Shown: positions 27,100-36,100 of the stretch, piece by piece
How the letters are laid out: each line of letters opens with the position of its first letter
Numbering within the stretch: the stretch's first letter is position 1
From: JADFWK01 sp035527895
Lineage (GTDB): Bacteria; Desulfobacterota; DSM-4660; Desulfatiglandales; B25-G16
Length of the DNA stretch: 64,000 nucleotides
Direction: 5' to 3'
Assembly: GCA_035527895.1 (NCBI GenBank)
Contig: DATKZQ010000106.1
Location: 4,699-68,698 of the forward strand
The notes under the pieces: model-generated
The model's database searches: none
What the model was told of the DNA's origin: nothing
The model's input: the letters and a program-made list of their open reading frames with translations, nothing else
Program-made: the position numbers and the translations under genes

Positions 27100-27711
27100 A
27101 TGAAGATACTCACCGTTTCAGATTCTGTCGAACCGGCGTTGTACGATCATTTCGATGCCGAGCGCTTTTCAGGCGTAAACCTTATCCTATCCTGTGGCGA
27201 TCTCCCGCCGGAATACCTCTCCTTCTTAGTCCATGCCTTAAGTGCTCCCCTTTACTATGTAAAAGGGAATCACGATATCCGACACAGCTCAAAGCCTCCC
27301 GATGGGTGCATCAATCTGAACGCTAAGCTGATCCAATTCCAGGGGATCAAGATCCTCGGATTGGAAGGGTCCCGTTGGTATAACGGAGGCCCCTATCAGT
27401 ACACCGAACGGCAGATGCGGAGAACGATTCGAGGTCTTCGAACAGCAATGTGGTTTCAGAAGGGCATCGACATTATTAACACACATGCACCTCCTCGGCA
27501 TATTCATGATGCAGAGGATCGATGTCACAGGGGATTTGAGAGCTTCCGGTGGCTCATCGACAAGTACTCGCCCGGGTACTTTATTCACGGGCACACTCAT
27601 GCCAACTTCACCGATGCCTCGCAGCGCATAACGATTGTGAACAAAACAAAGGTGGTTAACAGCTATGGATTTTACCTATTTGAAATCGAAGATCGCGAGA
27701 TTGCTCAATAG
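27100..27711 (+). CDS. calcineurin-like metallophosphoesterase
   Basis: A 203-residue protein with the metallophosphoesterase motif set in order: ILTVSDSVEP (the usual first Asp; the expected His is replaced by Val), LILSCGDLP (GD), YYVKGNHDIRH (GNHD), a His in IINTHAPP, and GYFIHGHTHANF (GHTH). Such enzymes are phosphodiesterases or nucleotidases with two metals. In the first motif DxH is here DSV, a change at a metal position. It begins at ATG 27100 with a weak AGGCAG site. Its last 47 bases overlap the next gene in another frame, so the two are probably translationally coupled. Confidence 0.85.
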   Translation: MKILTVSDSVEPALYDHFDAERFSGVNLILSCGDLPPEYLSFLVHALSAPLYYVKGNHDIRHSSKPPDGCINLNAKLIQFQGIKILGLEGSRWYNGGPYQYTERQMRRTIRGLRTAMWFQKGIDIINTHAPPRHIHDAEDRCHRGFESFRWLIDKYSPGYFIHGHTHANFTDASQRITIVNKTKVVNSYGFYLFEIEDREIAQ

Positions 27712-28780
27712 AAGTGAAACCGCCCGAAATCAGAAGCGAAAAGCAGCAGAGGCAAAATCCTTTAAGGAGAATCAGCAACAAGAAGAGGCCTTTGACACCA
27801 GAGACCTGGGTACCCGGATGGTACCGGTTGACAAGATTGTCGGAAGTGTAGGGCGGTACCACGATTTCGATGACAAGTTCAGGCTGAAACACCATGTTCC
27901 TCATGATAGGCTCCAAAACATCAAAAAGGCCATACGAGAAGGTCAGCCCATGCCACCCGTTGACCTGTATCAAATCAAGGATGAATTCTATGTCCTGGAC
28001 GGCAACCATCGCGTTTCAGCAGCGAAGGAAATGGGCTACGGTGCTATCGATGCTCGCATCGTGGAGTTCATCCCCTCAAAAAACACGCTTGAGAATATAC
28101 TGTATCGCGAAAAGGCCGGCTTTAGTGAAAAGACCGGGTTACCTTACGCTATAGAGCTCACGGAGGTTGGGCAGTACGCCCATCTGGCACTACAGATTTC
28201 AAAACACCGGCGCTTCTTTGAACAGGTACAAGGAAAACGTGTTTCCTTTGAAAACGCCGCTTTGGATTGGTATAAGACCATCTATCTTCCCCTGGTTGGT
28301 GTTATTGAAAAGGGATGTCTCATTAACTCATTCCCTGAACGTACCATTGCAGACCTGTATGCGTATATCTCTTCTCACCAATGGGAAAAAGGGCTGACTC
28401 GAAAATACGGCACCGGCATTGATCAGCTCATCCCTAAAGACATGGAGGACTTTCGAAAAAAGATGTCTACCAAAAAAGATTTTGAATATCCGGAGATGCA
28501 GCGGGAGATAACAGCGTTTGTCCTGATGAATGTCTCGGCAAAAAAAGAGCATCACATCATGGAGAAACTCTACGCGTTAAACGAAGTGCGGGAGATCCAT
28601 TCCGTTCATGGTGATGTCGATATCCTTGTAAAAGCTGTCCTGACAAGAGATTTGCTATCTTCTGATGCCGAGATCATCGGGCAATTCGTCAGTGACCGGA
28701 TACGACAGATCCCTGGTGTGATAAGTACTCAGACCCTGATCCCCGCGTCTTCCAAGATAAAAAAGAATGAGTGTGGATGA
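27665..28780 (+). CDS. ParB/Srx-domain protein fused to an AsnC/Lrp-type ligand-binding domain
   Basis: A 371-residue protein. Residues 1-45 are basic and coiled. About residues 50-140 contain a ParB/sulfiredoxin-like domain: VPVDKIVGSVGR, MPPVDLYQIKDEFYVLDGNHRVSAA (core motif GNHRVSA) and GYGAIDARIVEF. The middle is helical. The last 85 residues resemble the RAM ligand-binding domain of Lrp/AsnC regulators: AFVLMNVSAKKEHHIMEKL, VREIHSVHGDVDILVKAV and IRQIPGVISTQTL. No HTH is visible. The start lies inside the preceding phosphoesterase gene, with no separate ribosome site. This combination suggests small-molecule sensing coupled to a nucleotide-dependent domain; the role is unknown. Confidence 0.8.
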   Translation: MDFTYLKSKIARLLNRSETARNQKRKAAEAKSFKENQQQEEAFDTRDLGTRMVPVDKIVGSVGRYHDFDDKFRLKHHVPHDRLQNIKKAIREGQPMPPVDLYQIKDEFYVLDGNHRVSAAKEMGYGAIDARIVEFIPSKNTLENILYREKAGFSEKTGLPYAIELTEVGQYAHLALQISKHRRFFEQVQGKRVSFENAALDWYKTIYLPLVGVIEKGCLINSFPERTIADLYAYISSHQWEKGLTRKYGTGIDQLIPKDMEDFRKKMSTKKDFEYPEMQREITAFVLMNVSAKKEHHIMEKLYALNEVREIHSVHGDVDILVKAVLTRDLLSSDAEIIGQFVSDRIRQIPGVISTQTLIPASSKIKKNECG

Positions 28781-28864
28781 CTGTTGTGCTGCATAGCGAA
28801 AATTTTTTTGTAATAGTTTCTCCGAAAAATAGTCTCTAAGTTTTTTGACGAAAGAGGAAAAGAC

Positions 28865-29599
28865 TTGGAACCACTTATCGGCATCCCCTGCAGCATGCAG
28901 GAACCTCAGGATGAACTGGGCAGTGAGGCATCAGCTGCCCCACAGAGCTATCTTAGAGCTGTGGAGTTGGCCGGCGCGGTGCCGGTTCTCATACCCATCA
29001 CCCAGAAGGAGACCACGCTCCGCGCAATCTATAGGCATATACATGGCTTGCTGCTGGTTGGTGGTGTGGATATCCAGCCGCGACGATACCATGAACAGCC
29101 CCACCCGGCCCTGGGCAAGACAGATCCCAAACGGGATTGGGCGGAATTTACCGTCGCATCCTGGGCACTTGCAGACGGAATGCCGGTCTTGGGTATCTGC
29201 CGGGGCATCCAAGTCCTCAACGTCATATTCGGCGGCACCCTGTGGCAAGACATCGGTGCTCAGGCAAGCGATGCCGTTGAGCACAACTTCCATCCCGGCT
29301 ATGCATATAACCGGCTCTCCCATTCACTGCACCTTGAGCGGGACAGCCGGTTGGCGGAGATCTTTGGTGACCTGGAGATTCAGGTCAACAGTCTGCACCA
29401 CCAGGCCGTAAAGGAGGTTGGTAAGGGGCTCCGGGTGACTGCCAGAGCACCTGATGGGATCGTGGAGGGCCTGGAGGGCAGTGATACTGCATGGGTTGCC
29501 GGAGTGCAGTGGCATCCGGAGTGGCTTTTGGAGGATGATCCGCGTATGAAGGGGCTTTTTGAAACCTTTCTCGTGAAATGCAGTGGGTATCGGAGGTAG
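28865..29599 (+). CDS. class I glutamine amidotransferase-like hydrolase, peptidase C26 (PuuD-like)
   Basis: A 244-residue enzyme. GLLLVGGVDIQPRRY (near residue 58), nucleophile Cys112 in GICRGIQVLN, and the His-Glu of VQWHPEW (near residue 216) make up the C26 catalytic set. Relatives hydrolyse gamma-glutamyl-GABA or other gamma-glutamyl amides. The start is a TTG with AGAGGAAAAG upstream; no ATG gives a complete N-terminus. Its stop is 2 bases before the transaminase start, so the two form an operon. Together with the transaminase this suggests release and transamination of an amine-derived amino acid. Confidence 0.9.
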   Translation: MEPLIGIPCSMQEPQDELGSEASAAPQSYLRAVELAGAVPVLIPITQKETTLRAIYRHIHGLLLVGGVDIQPRRYHEQPHPALGKTDPKRDWAEFTVASWALADGMPVLGICRGIQVLNVIFGGTLWQDIGAQASDAVEHNFHPGYAYNRLSHSLHLERDSRLAEIFGDLEIQVNSLHHQAVKEVGKGLRVTARAPDGIVEGLEGSDTAWVAGVQWHPEWLLEDDPRMKGLFETFLVKCSGYRR

Positions 29600-29601
29600 G
29601 C

Positions 29602-30462
29602 ATGGTAGGATATCTCAATGGGAGCTATCTGCCAAGGGAACAGATAGCGATATCACCCGATGACCGGGGCTTTCTTTTTTCCGATGGTCTTTATGAGGTG
29701 ATACGCAGTTATGACGGCACGTTATTTCAGGCTCAGGCACACCTCGATCGTCTCAACTATGGGGCCCAGGCGCTACGACTTAATACGGTGGATTTTCGAT
29801 ATCTGATTGATGTCGCCCAAGAGCTCATTCAGCGAAATCACCTCAACCAGGGCGATGCCACGGTATACCTTCAGGTGACACGGGGTATAGCTCCCCGAAC
29901 CCATCGCTTTCCTTGTCCAGAAACCCCGCTCACGATCTACGCGACAGCCAGCTCCTTTTCGCCTAAAAATGCCGCATTCGAGGATGGCATCAGCGTTATC
30001 CTGTTCCCTGATCAGCGGTGGGCACGATGCGACATAAAAACGGTGAGCTTAATTGCAAATGTCTTGGCCCACCAACAGGCCCGAGACTACGGAGCCTCTG
30101 AGGCGATCTTTGTTCGTGACGGGGTCGCTCTGGAGGGAACCCACAGCAATTTTTTCGGGGTATTCAAGGGGACAGTTGTCACTGCTCCGAAAACGAACTA
30201 CATCCTTGGCGGCATAACGCGGCAGGTCGTACTGGATCTCTGCAAAGACCTTTCGATCCCTTTCCAAGAAAGGCCTATCCTCGAGCCTGAACTTCAGCAC
30301 GCCGAAGAACTGATGGTCATCGGCACCATAACCGAAATAACACCTATCGTAACAATCGATAATGAGAAAGTCGGATCGGGCAGGCCCGGAACCATTACGA
30401 GACGATTACACAAGGCTTTTAGAGAATTCGTCACCTCCACAAAGAAAACGGGCGCCCCTTAA
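29602..30462 (+). CDS. class IV aminotransferase (D-amino acid transaminase type)
   Basis: A 286-residue fold-type IV PLP enzyme. GYLNGSYLPREQIAISPDDRG and GFLFSDGLYEVIR open the family pattern; the PLP lysine is Lys146 in RCDIKTVSLIANVL; the phosphate-binding turn is near THSNFFGVF and GGITRQVV. The DIKT-SLIANVL arrangement favours D-alanine transaminase over branched-chain transaminase. ATG start at 29602 with GGAGG 8 bases before it; an ATG at 29578 lies inside the preceding gene. Coupled to the C26 hydrolase. It would interconvert D-alanine and D-glutamate, fitting the nearby alanine racemase. Confidence 0.92.
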   Translation: MVGYLNGSYLPREQIAISPDDRGFLFSDGLYEVIRSYDGTLFQAQAHLDRLNYGAQALRLNTVDFRYLIDVAQELIQRNHLNQGDATVYLQVTRGIAPRTHRFPCPETPLTIYATASSFSPKNAAFEDGISVILFPDQRWARCDIKTVSLIANVLAHQQARDYGASEAIFVRDGVALEGTHSNFFGVFKGTVVTAPKTNYILGGITRQVVLDLCKDLSIPFQERPILEPELQHAEELMVIGTITEITPIVTIDNEKVGSGRPGTITRRLHKAFREFVTSTKKTGAP

Positions 30463-30726
30463 TGAAGGCCATGGCTTAGTGATCAGAATCCCCAAGAAAA
30501 GCCCTTTTCACCAAGATTTGTATGGCGTCGTTCTACCTTCATGTGTCATTCGCTTGTCTGTTGGTAGACCCTAATGCCTACCATGGCGAACATTGCAGAC
30601 GAAAAAGGTGTCTAGACAAGGACCTGTTTCTCTGGTATCAAAAAAGTCGGCAGATCTGAATGACAATATTTTATACCTCCCGTAAGCAGCTAGTAGTACG
30701 ATTCTAAAATAACATTGGATGTTGCC

Positions 30727-30882
30727 TGTCATTGCGAGGAGTCCTTCGGCTTTGCTCAGGATAAACTCCGCGACGAAGCAATCTCAATGGAATTCCAGGG
30801 TTTTAGAGATTGCTTCGCTTCGCCCCGCCTGACGTCCGGCGGGCTGGCCCGCCAGACTTTTGGCGGGCAGGTCGCAATGACT
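30727..30882. repeat. TCATTGCGAG-type interspersed palindromic repeat with nested units
   Basis: The outer arms are GTCATTGCGAGGAG on the left and TCGCAATGAC on the right, with inner arms GCGACGAAGCAATCTC and GAGATTGCTTCGC around a short centre. This is a widespread bacterial intergenic repeat. Two extra blocks interrupt it: about 27 bases starting TCCTTCGGCTTTGCTCAGGA in the left arm, and two copies of a 20-base palindrome in the right arm (30824-30843 and 30848-30867). Confidence 0.85.
30824..30867. repeat. two tandem copies of a 20-nt nested palindrome
   Basis: CCCGCCTGACGTCCGGCGGG (30824-30843) and CCCGCCAGACTTTTGGCGGG (30848-30867), joined by CTGG. A third copy, CCCGCCAGACTTCAGGCGGG, is at 48290-48309 inside a different repeat family. 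Confidence 0.85.
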
Positions 30883-30953
30883 TCTTATATTGCGAGCATA
30901 TTTAGGAATCATTCTACTGGTAAACAAGATAGATCCAAACAAAGGTTGAGGGC

Positions 30954-31976
30954 ATGGAGCATATCTGGATTAAGGACATAAAGGAAAACGATACGGTAAA
31001 TGGTGACTATCTGGTTACCAATAAGACACTCGGCCAAACACGTCAAGGGAATGCCTTCCTCACCCTTACCTTGGCTGATAAGACCGGGGCCCTTGAGGCC
31101 CGGGTATGGGATAATGTTGAACAGATATCAGCGCAATTTAGAGAGCGTGAGGTCGTCACCGCAGTGGGGCAGGCAAACACTTACCGGAATCAGATTCAGA
31201 TCCAGATACATGGGCTAAAACGGAATCCATCCCCGGTGGATACCACGATCTTTCTTGATTCTACCGCCCAAGATACCGGCCATATGCTTTCCGAACTGAA
31301 GAAACTGACCCACCGGATAGAAAACAGGCACTTTAAAATGCTCATCGATTCCTTTATGGCTGATCATAGCTTTATCTCGCAGTTTAAGAAAGCGCCGGCA
31401 GCGAAGTATTTCCATCATGGTTATCTGGGAGGACTCCTGGAACATACCCTCTCGGTTTCCCTAATTGTGGTAAAGATGTCTGAGCACTACCCTGATCTCG
31501 ATGGGGATCTTTTACTGACCGGGGCCGTTTTGCATGACATCGGCAAAATTGATGAGCTTACCTACGATCTCAGCATAGACTATTCAGACCGGGGGAGGCT
31601 GCTTGGGCATATCGTCTTGGGTGTTTTGATGGTGGAAGAAAAACTGAAGACCTTGAAGGACTTTCCCCCTGAACTCGCTACCCGTCTCAAACATCTTATC
31701 CTGAGCCATCACGGCGAATTTGAATTCGGCTCCCCAAAGCGACCCAAATTCTTGGAGGCCTTCGCCCTTCATCTTATAGATGACCTCGATGCCAAGATGA
31801 ACGGTTTGAGTAAGCTCTTGAGGGATGACCGGCAGGAAGGGTCTTGGACTGCCTTCAACCACTTATTCCAGCGATATTTCTTTAAGGGGAGCGCTGCTGA
31901 AGAGCCGGGTAAAAAACGTGAGGGTATTCCAATAAAAGAAACTGACCAGAGATATCTCTTTCCTGTGGATCTTTAA
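30954..31976 (+). CDS. OB-fold plus HD-domain phosphohydrolase/exonuclease (YhaM-like)
   Basis: A 340-residue protein. Residues about 1-90 form an OB-fold: WIKDIKENDTVNGDYLV, NAFLTLTLADKTGALEARVWD and VVTAVGQANTYRNQIQIQI. About residues 150-290 form an HD domain: FHHGYLGGLLEHTLSVS, GAVLHDIGKIDEL (the HD pair) and LKHLILSHHGEFEFGSPKRP. The order and length fit YhaM, a 3'-5' exoribonuclease that also trims DNA. ATG start after AGGTTGAGGG. The stop codon is followed at once by a fragment of the CTGCAG repeat. It is likely a housekeeping gene. Confidence 0.9.
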   Translation: MEHIWIKDIKENDTVNGDYLVTNKTLGQTRQGNAFLTLTLADKTGALEARVWDNVEQISAQFREREVVTAVGQANTYRNQIQIQIHGLKRNPSPVDTTIFLDSTAQDTGHMLSELKKLTHRIENRHFKMLIDSFMADHSFISQFKKAPAAKYFHHGYLGGLLEHTLSVSLIVVKMSEHYPDLDGDLLLTGAVLHDIGKIDELTYDLSIDYSDRGRLLGHIVLGVLMVEEKLKTLKDFPPELATRLKHLILSHHGEFEFGSPKRPKFLEAFALHLIDDLDAKMNGLSKLLRDDRQEGSWTAFNHLFQRYFFKGSAAEEPGKKREGIPIKETDQRYLFPVDL

Positions 31977-32010
31977 TGAAGCCCCCTGAAGTAAGCTGCA
32001 GGGTATTCTG
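31977..32010 (+). repeat. fragment of the CTGCAG repeat at a stop codon
   Basis: TGAAGCCCCCTGAAGTAAGC then TGCAGGGTAT matches the left end of the repeat family (compare 26689 onward and 63691 onward). Only the first hairpin remains. It begins directly after the TAA of the HD gene. Confidence 0.7.
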
Positions 32011-32041
32011 GCGAAGGCGAATAAGCAAGACCACAGACGAT

Positions 32042-33415
32042 TTATTGTCCCATCCCAAACAGCCGAAATAATCGGCTTCCTCCTATCAGGACCAGTCCGG
32101 AGAGAAAAAAACCGTAAAGCCCTGAATCAGCTACACCCATAATTTTGCCTATCAGCGCCAACCCACCCCCCACCACCATGGCAGAGATCGCCCCTGCCCT
32201 ATTGAGGCCGAGCTTATCCCTGTAAAAGCCAAGCAGTATTGGTAAAACCAGTCCTGAAGTATAGATGGTGTACCCGAGAAGGAGCGATGGGATAACTCCT
32301 TTCAGCGTCAGTGCAACAAGCAGCGAGAAAATCCCTATCATGATAATGAAAACACGGGCAAGCAGAAGCAGCGTTTTCTCAGGAAGATTAGATCCCACAA
32401 GGGGCCTTATGATGTCCATTGAGAGAATCGTGCTCGTTGTTAACAGGCAGGTGTCTGCCGACGACATCAGGGCGGAGAGGAGCGCTGCAATAACAAGCCC
32501 GTTTAATCCCACCGGAAACAGGTGGTTAATCATGGTGGGAAATGCCGACTCCGGGCTTATCTGAGGAAACAGTACCCTGGCCGACATGCCTATCATGGTT
32601 ATGATAAACGCACAGGGGACCAGGGCAAGGGCTATTACCACGGTTGCACGTCTTGCGACCGTTTTGTCCCGGGCACAGAAGATCCGGGAATAGATATCAG
32701 GCCCTACCAGATAGGTGGAGCCCACCAACAGCAGATATCCTAGCAATGCCTTCCAGGTAAAGTATTTATTTACGGGAAATGAGAAATGGTCACTGCCGAG
32801 GGCATCTCTCATTGAGGAAACACCTCCCACGTTTCCGAGGCACAGGGGAATAATGGCAAAGATAGCAACGATAATGATGAGGCTCTGGATCGTATCGGTG
32901 CGAACAACTGAATGTTGCCCGCCAAGCAAGGTATAAACGATAAACACGATACTGGTGATTACCATCAAAAGAGCAGGCGGCAAATTGAGAATGGTCTGCA
33001 GAATCTTGCCTGCTGCTACGATCTGGCCGGCAATAATCCCCGTCCAGGCCACCACGATCAGCGCTGAGGCAAGTAGCCTGGCTTCCGGCCCGTACTGTTC
33101 TTCAAGAATCTCAGGCAAGGTGTACACGGCGTATCCCCTCACCTTCTCAGCCAAAAAGAGGCCGAGCAAAAAAAGGCCGATCGCCCCGACCAGCAGCCAC
33201 CATGCCCCGACCAGTCCCTGTTTAAAACCTAAACCGGCCATACCAATGGTAGATGAACCGCCGACGATGGTGGCAAAGAGGGATCCGGCTATAAAAGGAA
33301 AGGTCGCTGCCCTATCGGCAACAAAAAAGCTGTTTATCCCCTTGATGAACTTGAAGGATCTTGTGCCAATAAAAATCAGGGCAACGAAGTATATGAAAAC
33401 AATCGTGATATCCAT
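32042..33415 (-). CDS. sodium:solute symporter (SSS family)
   Basis: A 457-residue protein with about 13 hydrophobic helices and the SSS layout. Early segments include GINSFFVADRAATFPF, then ATIVGGSSTIGMAGLGF with the small-residue helix break typical of the sodium-binding site, and further on LTTSTILSMDIIRPL near residue 320. The family carries sugars, proline, pantothenate, or organic acids with sodium. The substrate is not predicted. The ATG at 33415 lacks a strong ribosome site. It is divergent from the aldolase gene that follows. Confidence 0.9.
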   Translation of the reverse strand: MDITIVFIYFVALIFIGTRSFKFIKGINSFFVADRAATFPFIAGSLFATIVGGSSTIGMAGLGFKQGLVGAWWLLVGAIGLFLLGLFLAEKVRGYAVYTLPEILEEQYGPEARLLASALIVVAWTGIIAGQIVAAGKILQTILNLPPALLMVITSIVFIVYTLLGGQHSVVRTDTIQSLIIIVAIFAIIPLCLGNVGGVSSMRDALGSDHFSFPVNKYFTWKALLGYLLLVGSTYLVGPDIYSRIFCARDKTVARRATVVIALALVPCAFIITMIGMSARVLFPQISPESAFPTMINHLFPVGLNGLVIAALLSALMSSADTCLLTTSTILSMDIIRPLVGSNLPEKTLLLLARVFIIMIGIFSLLVALTLKGVIPSLLLGYTIYTSGLVLPILLGFYRDKLGLNRAGAISAMVVGGGLALIGKIMGVADSGLYGFFLSGLVLIGGSRLFRLFGMGQ

Positions 33416-33791
33416 AGATTGCGTCGGTGATATGAAAAAAATTGTCCCACCTTACGTGCTTTGCGCCGCAATGTCAAACGATTACATGGCCCCATGTGAT
33501 CACCCTTTGGAACACAAACTTGTTGCAAACACTACCTTTTTTTGTTAGACAGAAAACCTGCGTCTTTCGTCTTACAGAACGTTTCCGCTATGCACTAGCG
33601 TGGATTCTTTCTATAGAAATTAAAATCTTATGACCGCGCATAGGCCGCCTCAAAGGAGTATCGGATGACCGAGGAGTTTATCACGGGGGAGCGGGAGGAT
33701 TAAGTAGAGTAGGCACTAAGCAGTAAGGAGTAAGGAGAAAACTGCTTACTTTCTTTCTGCATACTTCATGCTTTAAGACAAGGAGGATTAG
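33416..33791. other. divergent intergenic region
   Basis: About 376 bases between the symporter and aldolase genes. It probably holds both promoters. Short GTAAGGAG duplications near 33724-33737 and an AAGGAGG ribosome site before 33792 are the only features seen. Confidence 0.35.
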
Positions 33792-34586
33792 ATGGACTGG
33801 GGTATTGAAAACAGGCTTTCCAGACTGGTCAAGGAAGACGGTCGCTGCCAGTTTCTGCCTATCGATCATGGCTACTTCCAGGGCCCGACGAGCTGCCTTG
33901 AGAAGCCCTCTGAAACCATAGAAGGGCTTCTACCTTATGCTGACGGCCTTTTCGTCACCAGAGGCGTATTGCGCTCATCGGTTCCATCCAACACGTCAAC
34001 ACCAATCATTTTGAGGGTTTCCGGGGGTACAAGCGTTATAGGTGCAGACTTGTCCAACGAGACCATCACCACCTCGATAGATGAAGTCATCAGGCTCAAT
34101 GCTGCTGCTGTAGGTATGTCCATATTTGTGGGTTCGGACTACGAGAAACAGACACTGAGCAACTTGAGCCAGCTTGTTAACCAGTGCGAACCATACGGTA
34201 TTCCGGTGATGGCCGTAACTGCGGTGGGCAAGGAGCTGGAAAAAAGGACTGCCCGGTATCTGGCGCTGAGCTGTAGAATTGCAGCTGAATTGGGAGCAAG
34301 GATTGTAAAAACCTATTATAGCCCGGAGGATTTTGACAAGGTAGTCGAAGGGTGCCCCGTGCCGGTTGTTATTGCAGGTGGCCCGAAGTGTGAGACAGAG
34401 CTTGAGGTGTTTGAGTTTGTCTATGATGGCATTCAGAAAGGGGCAATAGGCGTGAATCTTGGAAGAAACGTCTGGCAGAATCGCCATCCCGTGCCCATGA
34501 TGAGGGCTTTACACGCTGTTATTCATAACAATGCAACACCCAGAGAGGCCCAGGAACTCTACCATGACCTCAGCAAGAAGGGGTAG
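33792..34586 (+). CDS. DeoC/FbaB-type aldolase (LsrF-like)
   Basis: A 264-residue TIM-barrel aldolase. LPIDHGYFQGPTS (near residue 24) and the Schiff-base lysine in ARIVKTYYS (Lys173) match the class I archaeal-type FBA/LsrF group, which also includes ADH synthases of the aromatic pathway. The C-terminal GAIGVNLGRNVWQ phosphate-binding strand and VHNNA-like end (HAVIHNNATPREA) are LsrF-like. ATG start after AAGGAGG. A zinc alcohol dehydrogenase follows 60 bases later, so the pair may process a sugar-phosphate or polyol; the substrate is unknown. Confidence 0.88.
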   Translation: MDWGIENRLSRLVKEDGRCQFLPIDHGYFQGPTSCLEKPSETIEGLLPYADGLFVTRGVLRSSVPSNTSTPIILRVSGGTSVIGADLSNETITTSIDEVIRLNAAAVGMSIFVGSDYEKQTLSNLSQLVNQCEPYGIPVMAVTAVGKELEKRTARYLALSCRIAAELGARIVKTYYSPEDFDKVVEGCPVPVVIAGGPKCETELEVFEFVYDGIQKGAIGVNLGRNVWQNRHPVPMMRALHAVIHNNATPREAQELYHDLSKKG

Positions 34587-34646
34587 CGACCTGCAGGCCA
34601 TCTGCGACCTAGTGAGTCACCGACCACATTGAGCGGGGTATGTGCC

Positions 34647-35666
34647 ATGCAATGCGCGATGTACTATAGCAACAGGGATGTACGGCTTGAAGAGATTCCC
34701 GTACCTGAAATAGGCCCTGACGAGCTCCTGGTCAAAATGCATGCATGCGGCGTGTGTGGCAGTGACGTGCTGGAATGGTACCGGCTCAAAAAGGCGCCGC
34801 TGGTCCTCGGCCACGAGATGACAGGGGAGATAGCTGCCGCTGGGACGAACGTTACGGGCTACTCATTAGGGGATCGGGTCTTTGTATCCCACCATGTTCC
34901 CTGTAATACCTGCCACTACTGTCTGAACGGTCACCACACGGTATGCGACACCCTAAGAGCAACGAATTTTGATCCCGGAGGATTTGCCGAGTTTATCAGG
35001 GTGCCTAAGATCAATGTGGACCGAGGAGTCTACCTTCTGCCCGATGAGATGACTTACGAGGAGGGAACCTTTATCGAGCCTCTGGCTTGTGTATTGAGAG
35101 GCCAAAAAATTGCCCGCTTACAGCCGGGCCAAACAGTCTTGATAATGGGAGGTGGGATATCAGGTTTGCTCCACCTCAAACTGGCACGAGCATTGGGGGC
35201 TGGCTCTGTAACCGTAGTTGACCTACACGAAGAGCGGCTGGCTTTCGCGAAGCGCTTCGGGGCAAGAGCATGTCTTCTGGCGCCCGACCTTACGCCGGAA
35301 AAGCTAAGAAAGGTCAACCAAGGGCGTCTGGCAGATCTCGTAATTGTTTCAGCCGGTGCCGTAGGTGCATTTGACAGGGCATGGCATTGCGCGGATAGAG
35401 GCGGAACAGTACTCCTTTTTGCTCCGCCCGAGCCTGGTGTTAAGCTCGCCCTTCCCGCATTTGACATCTGGAATAACGGGATAACCATTGCCACGGCGTA
35501 TGCCGGCGCTCCCCAGGACATAACCCAGGCAATAGAATTGATCAGATCACATAACCTTGTAGTAAGCGACATGATAACTCATCGTTTCCCGCTGGCTCGA
35601 GCGGGGGAAGCCTTTTCGCTTGTTGAGAATGCTCAGGACTCACTCAAAGTAATTATTGAGCCATAA
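34647..35666 (+). CDS. zinc-binding medium-chain alcohol/polyol dehydrogenase
   Basis: A 339-residue MDR enzyme. Catalytic zinc ligands are in ACGVCGSD and LGHEMTGEI; the structural zinc lobe has the four cysteines of CNTCHYCLNGHHTVC. The nucleotide-binding motif is MGGGISGLLHLKLARALGA (near residue 167). It resembles threonine and sorbitol dehydrogenases. The ATG at 34647 gives the normal N-terminus; the frame also extends to a TTG at 34629. Its position behind the LsrF-like aldolase suggests a shared pathway for a hydroxylated substrate. Confidence 0.9.
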   Translation: MQCAMYYSNRDVRLEEIPVPEIGPDELLVKMHACGVCGSDVLEWYRLKKAPLVLGHEMTGEIAAAGTNVTGYSLGDRVFVSHHVPCNTCHYCLNGHHTVCDTLRATNFDPGGFAEFIRVPKINVDRGVYLLPDEMTYEEGTFIEPLACVLRGQKIARLQPGQTVLIMGGGISGLLHLKLARALGAGSVTVVDLHEERLAFAKRFGARACLLAPDLTPEKLRKVNQGRLADLVIVSAGAVGAFDRAWHCADRGGTVLLFAPPEPGVKLALPAFDIWNNGITIATAYAGAPQDITQAIELIRSHNLVVSDMITHRFPLARAGEAFSLVENAQDSLKVIIEP

Positions 35667-36100
35667 TTCGCCCTTACGCATCATGCTCCTGAGACAGCCC
35701 TCATGCTAAAAGGAATGCTCAAGAGACAGCCTGCTGGCACTGATCTTCCGAATGCCCTTTTGGTGTTTGTCTCAGTCTTCTTCACGGGTGTTCCCAATCG
35801 TTTCCAAAGAAATGAACTCCCTTTTTAATAGCAGGCTCCATCGCTATTTCGCCTTAACGCCCGATCCGGCTTTCCCCGAGCAGCGCAAACCATCGAATCT
35901 CACAATTGTTAACTATGTATGTCATAAAACTGTTTTCACTATTGGTTTTGGGATGGACTCTGCAATCGACACAATACAATGCCCGCAAAAATGAGTAGCG
36001 AAAAAAAGAAAAAATATGTTATTCTAGATTAATAGCGAGGAGGTAGGCTGTTTTTTCTTGTTTCAATTCAACGTTTCCTCTAGGGTGAAGATTGTTCTCC
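35667..36100. other. intergenic region, nothing firm
   Basis: About 430 bases. Near 35680-35735 the phrase GAGACAGCC occurs twice after ATGCTC, a short imperfect direct repeat. An 80-codon frame at 35752-35994 has no family signature. The end of the region is AT-rich and likely a promoter for the following trio. Confidence 0.35.

Larger units (their letters stand above)
30463..30953. other. intergenic region carrying the TCATTGCGAG-type repeat
   Basis: About 490 bases. The first 260 show nothing. A compound palindromic repeat occupies 30727-30882 (listed separately). The last bases hold the AGGTTGAGGG leader of the HD gene. Confidence 0.5.

Noticed and set aside
28885..28905. CCCTGCAGCATGCAGG as another repeat hairpin
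   Set aside because: It is part of the coding start of the C26 hydrolase, and no other part of the repeat family is nearby.
28845..29411. 188-codon frame overlapping the C26 hydrolase
   Set aside because: Arg/Ser-rich shadow in another frame; the C26 frame has all catalytic motifs.
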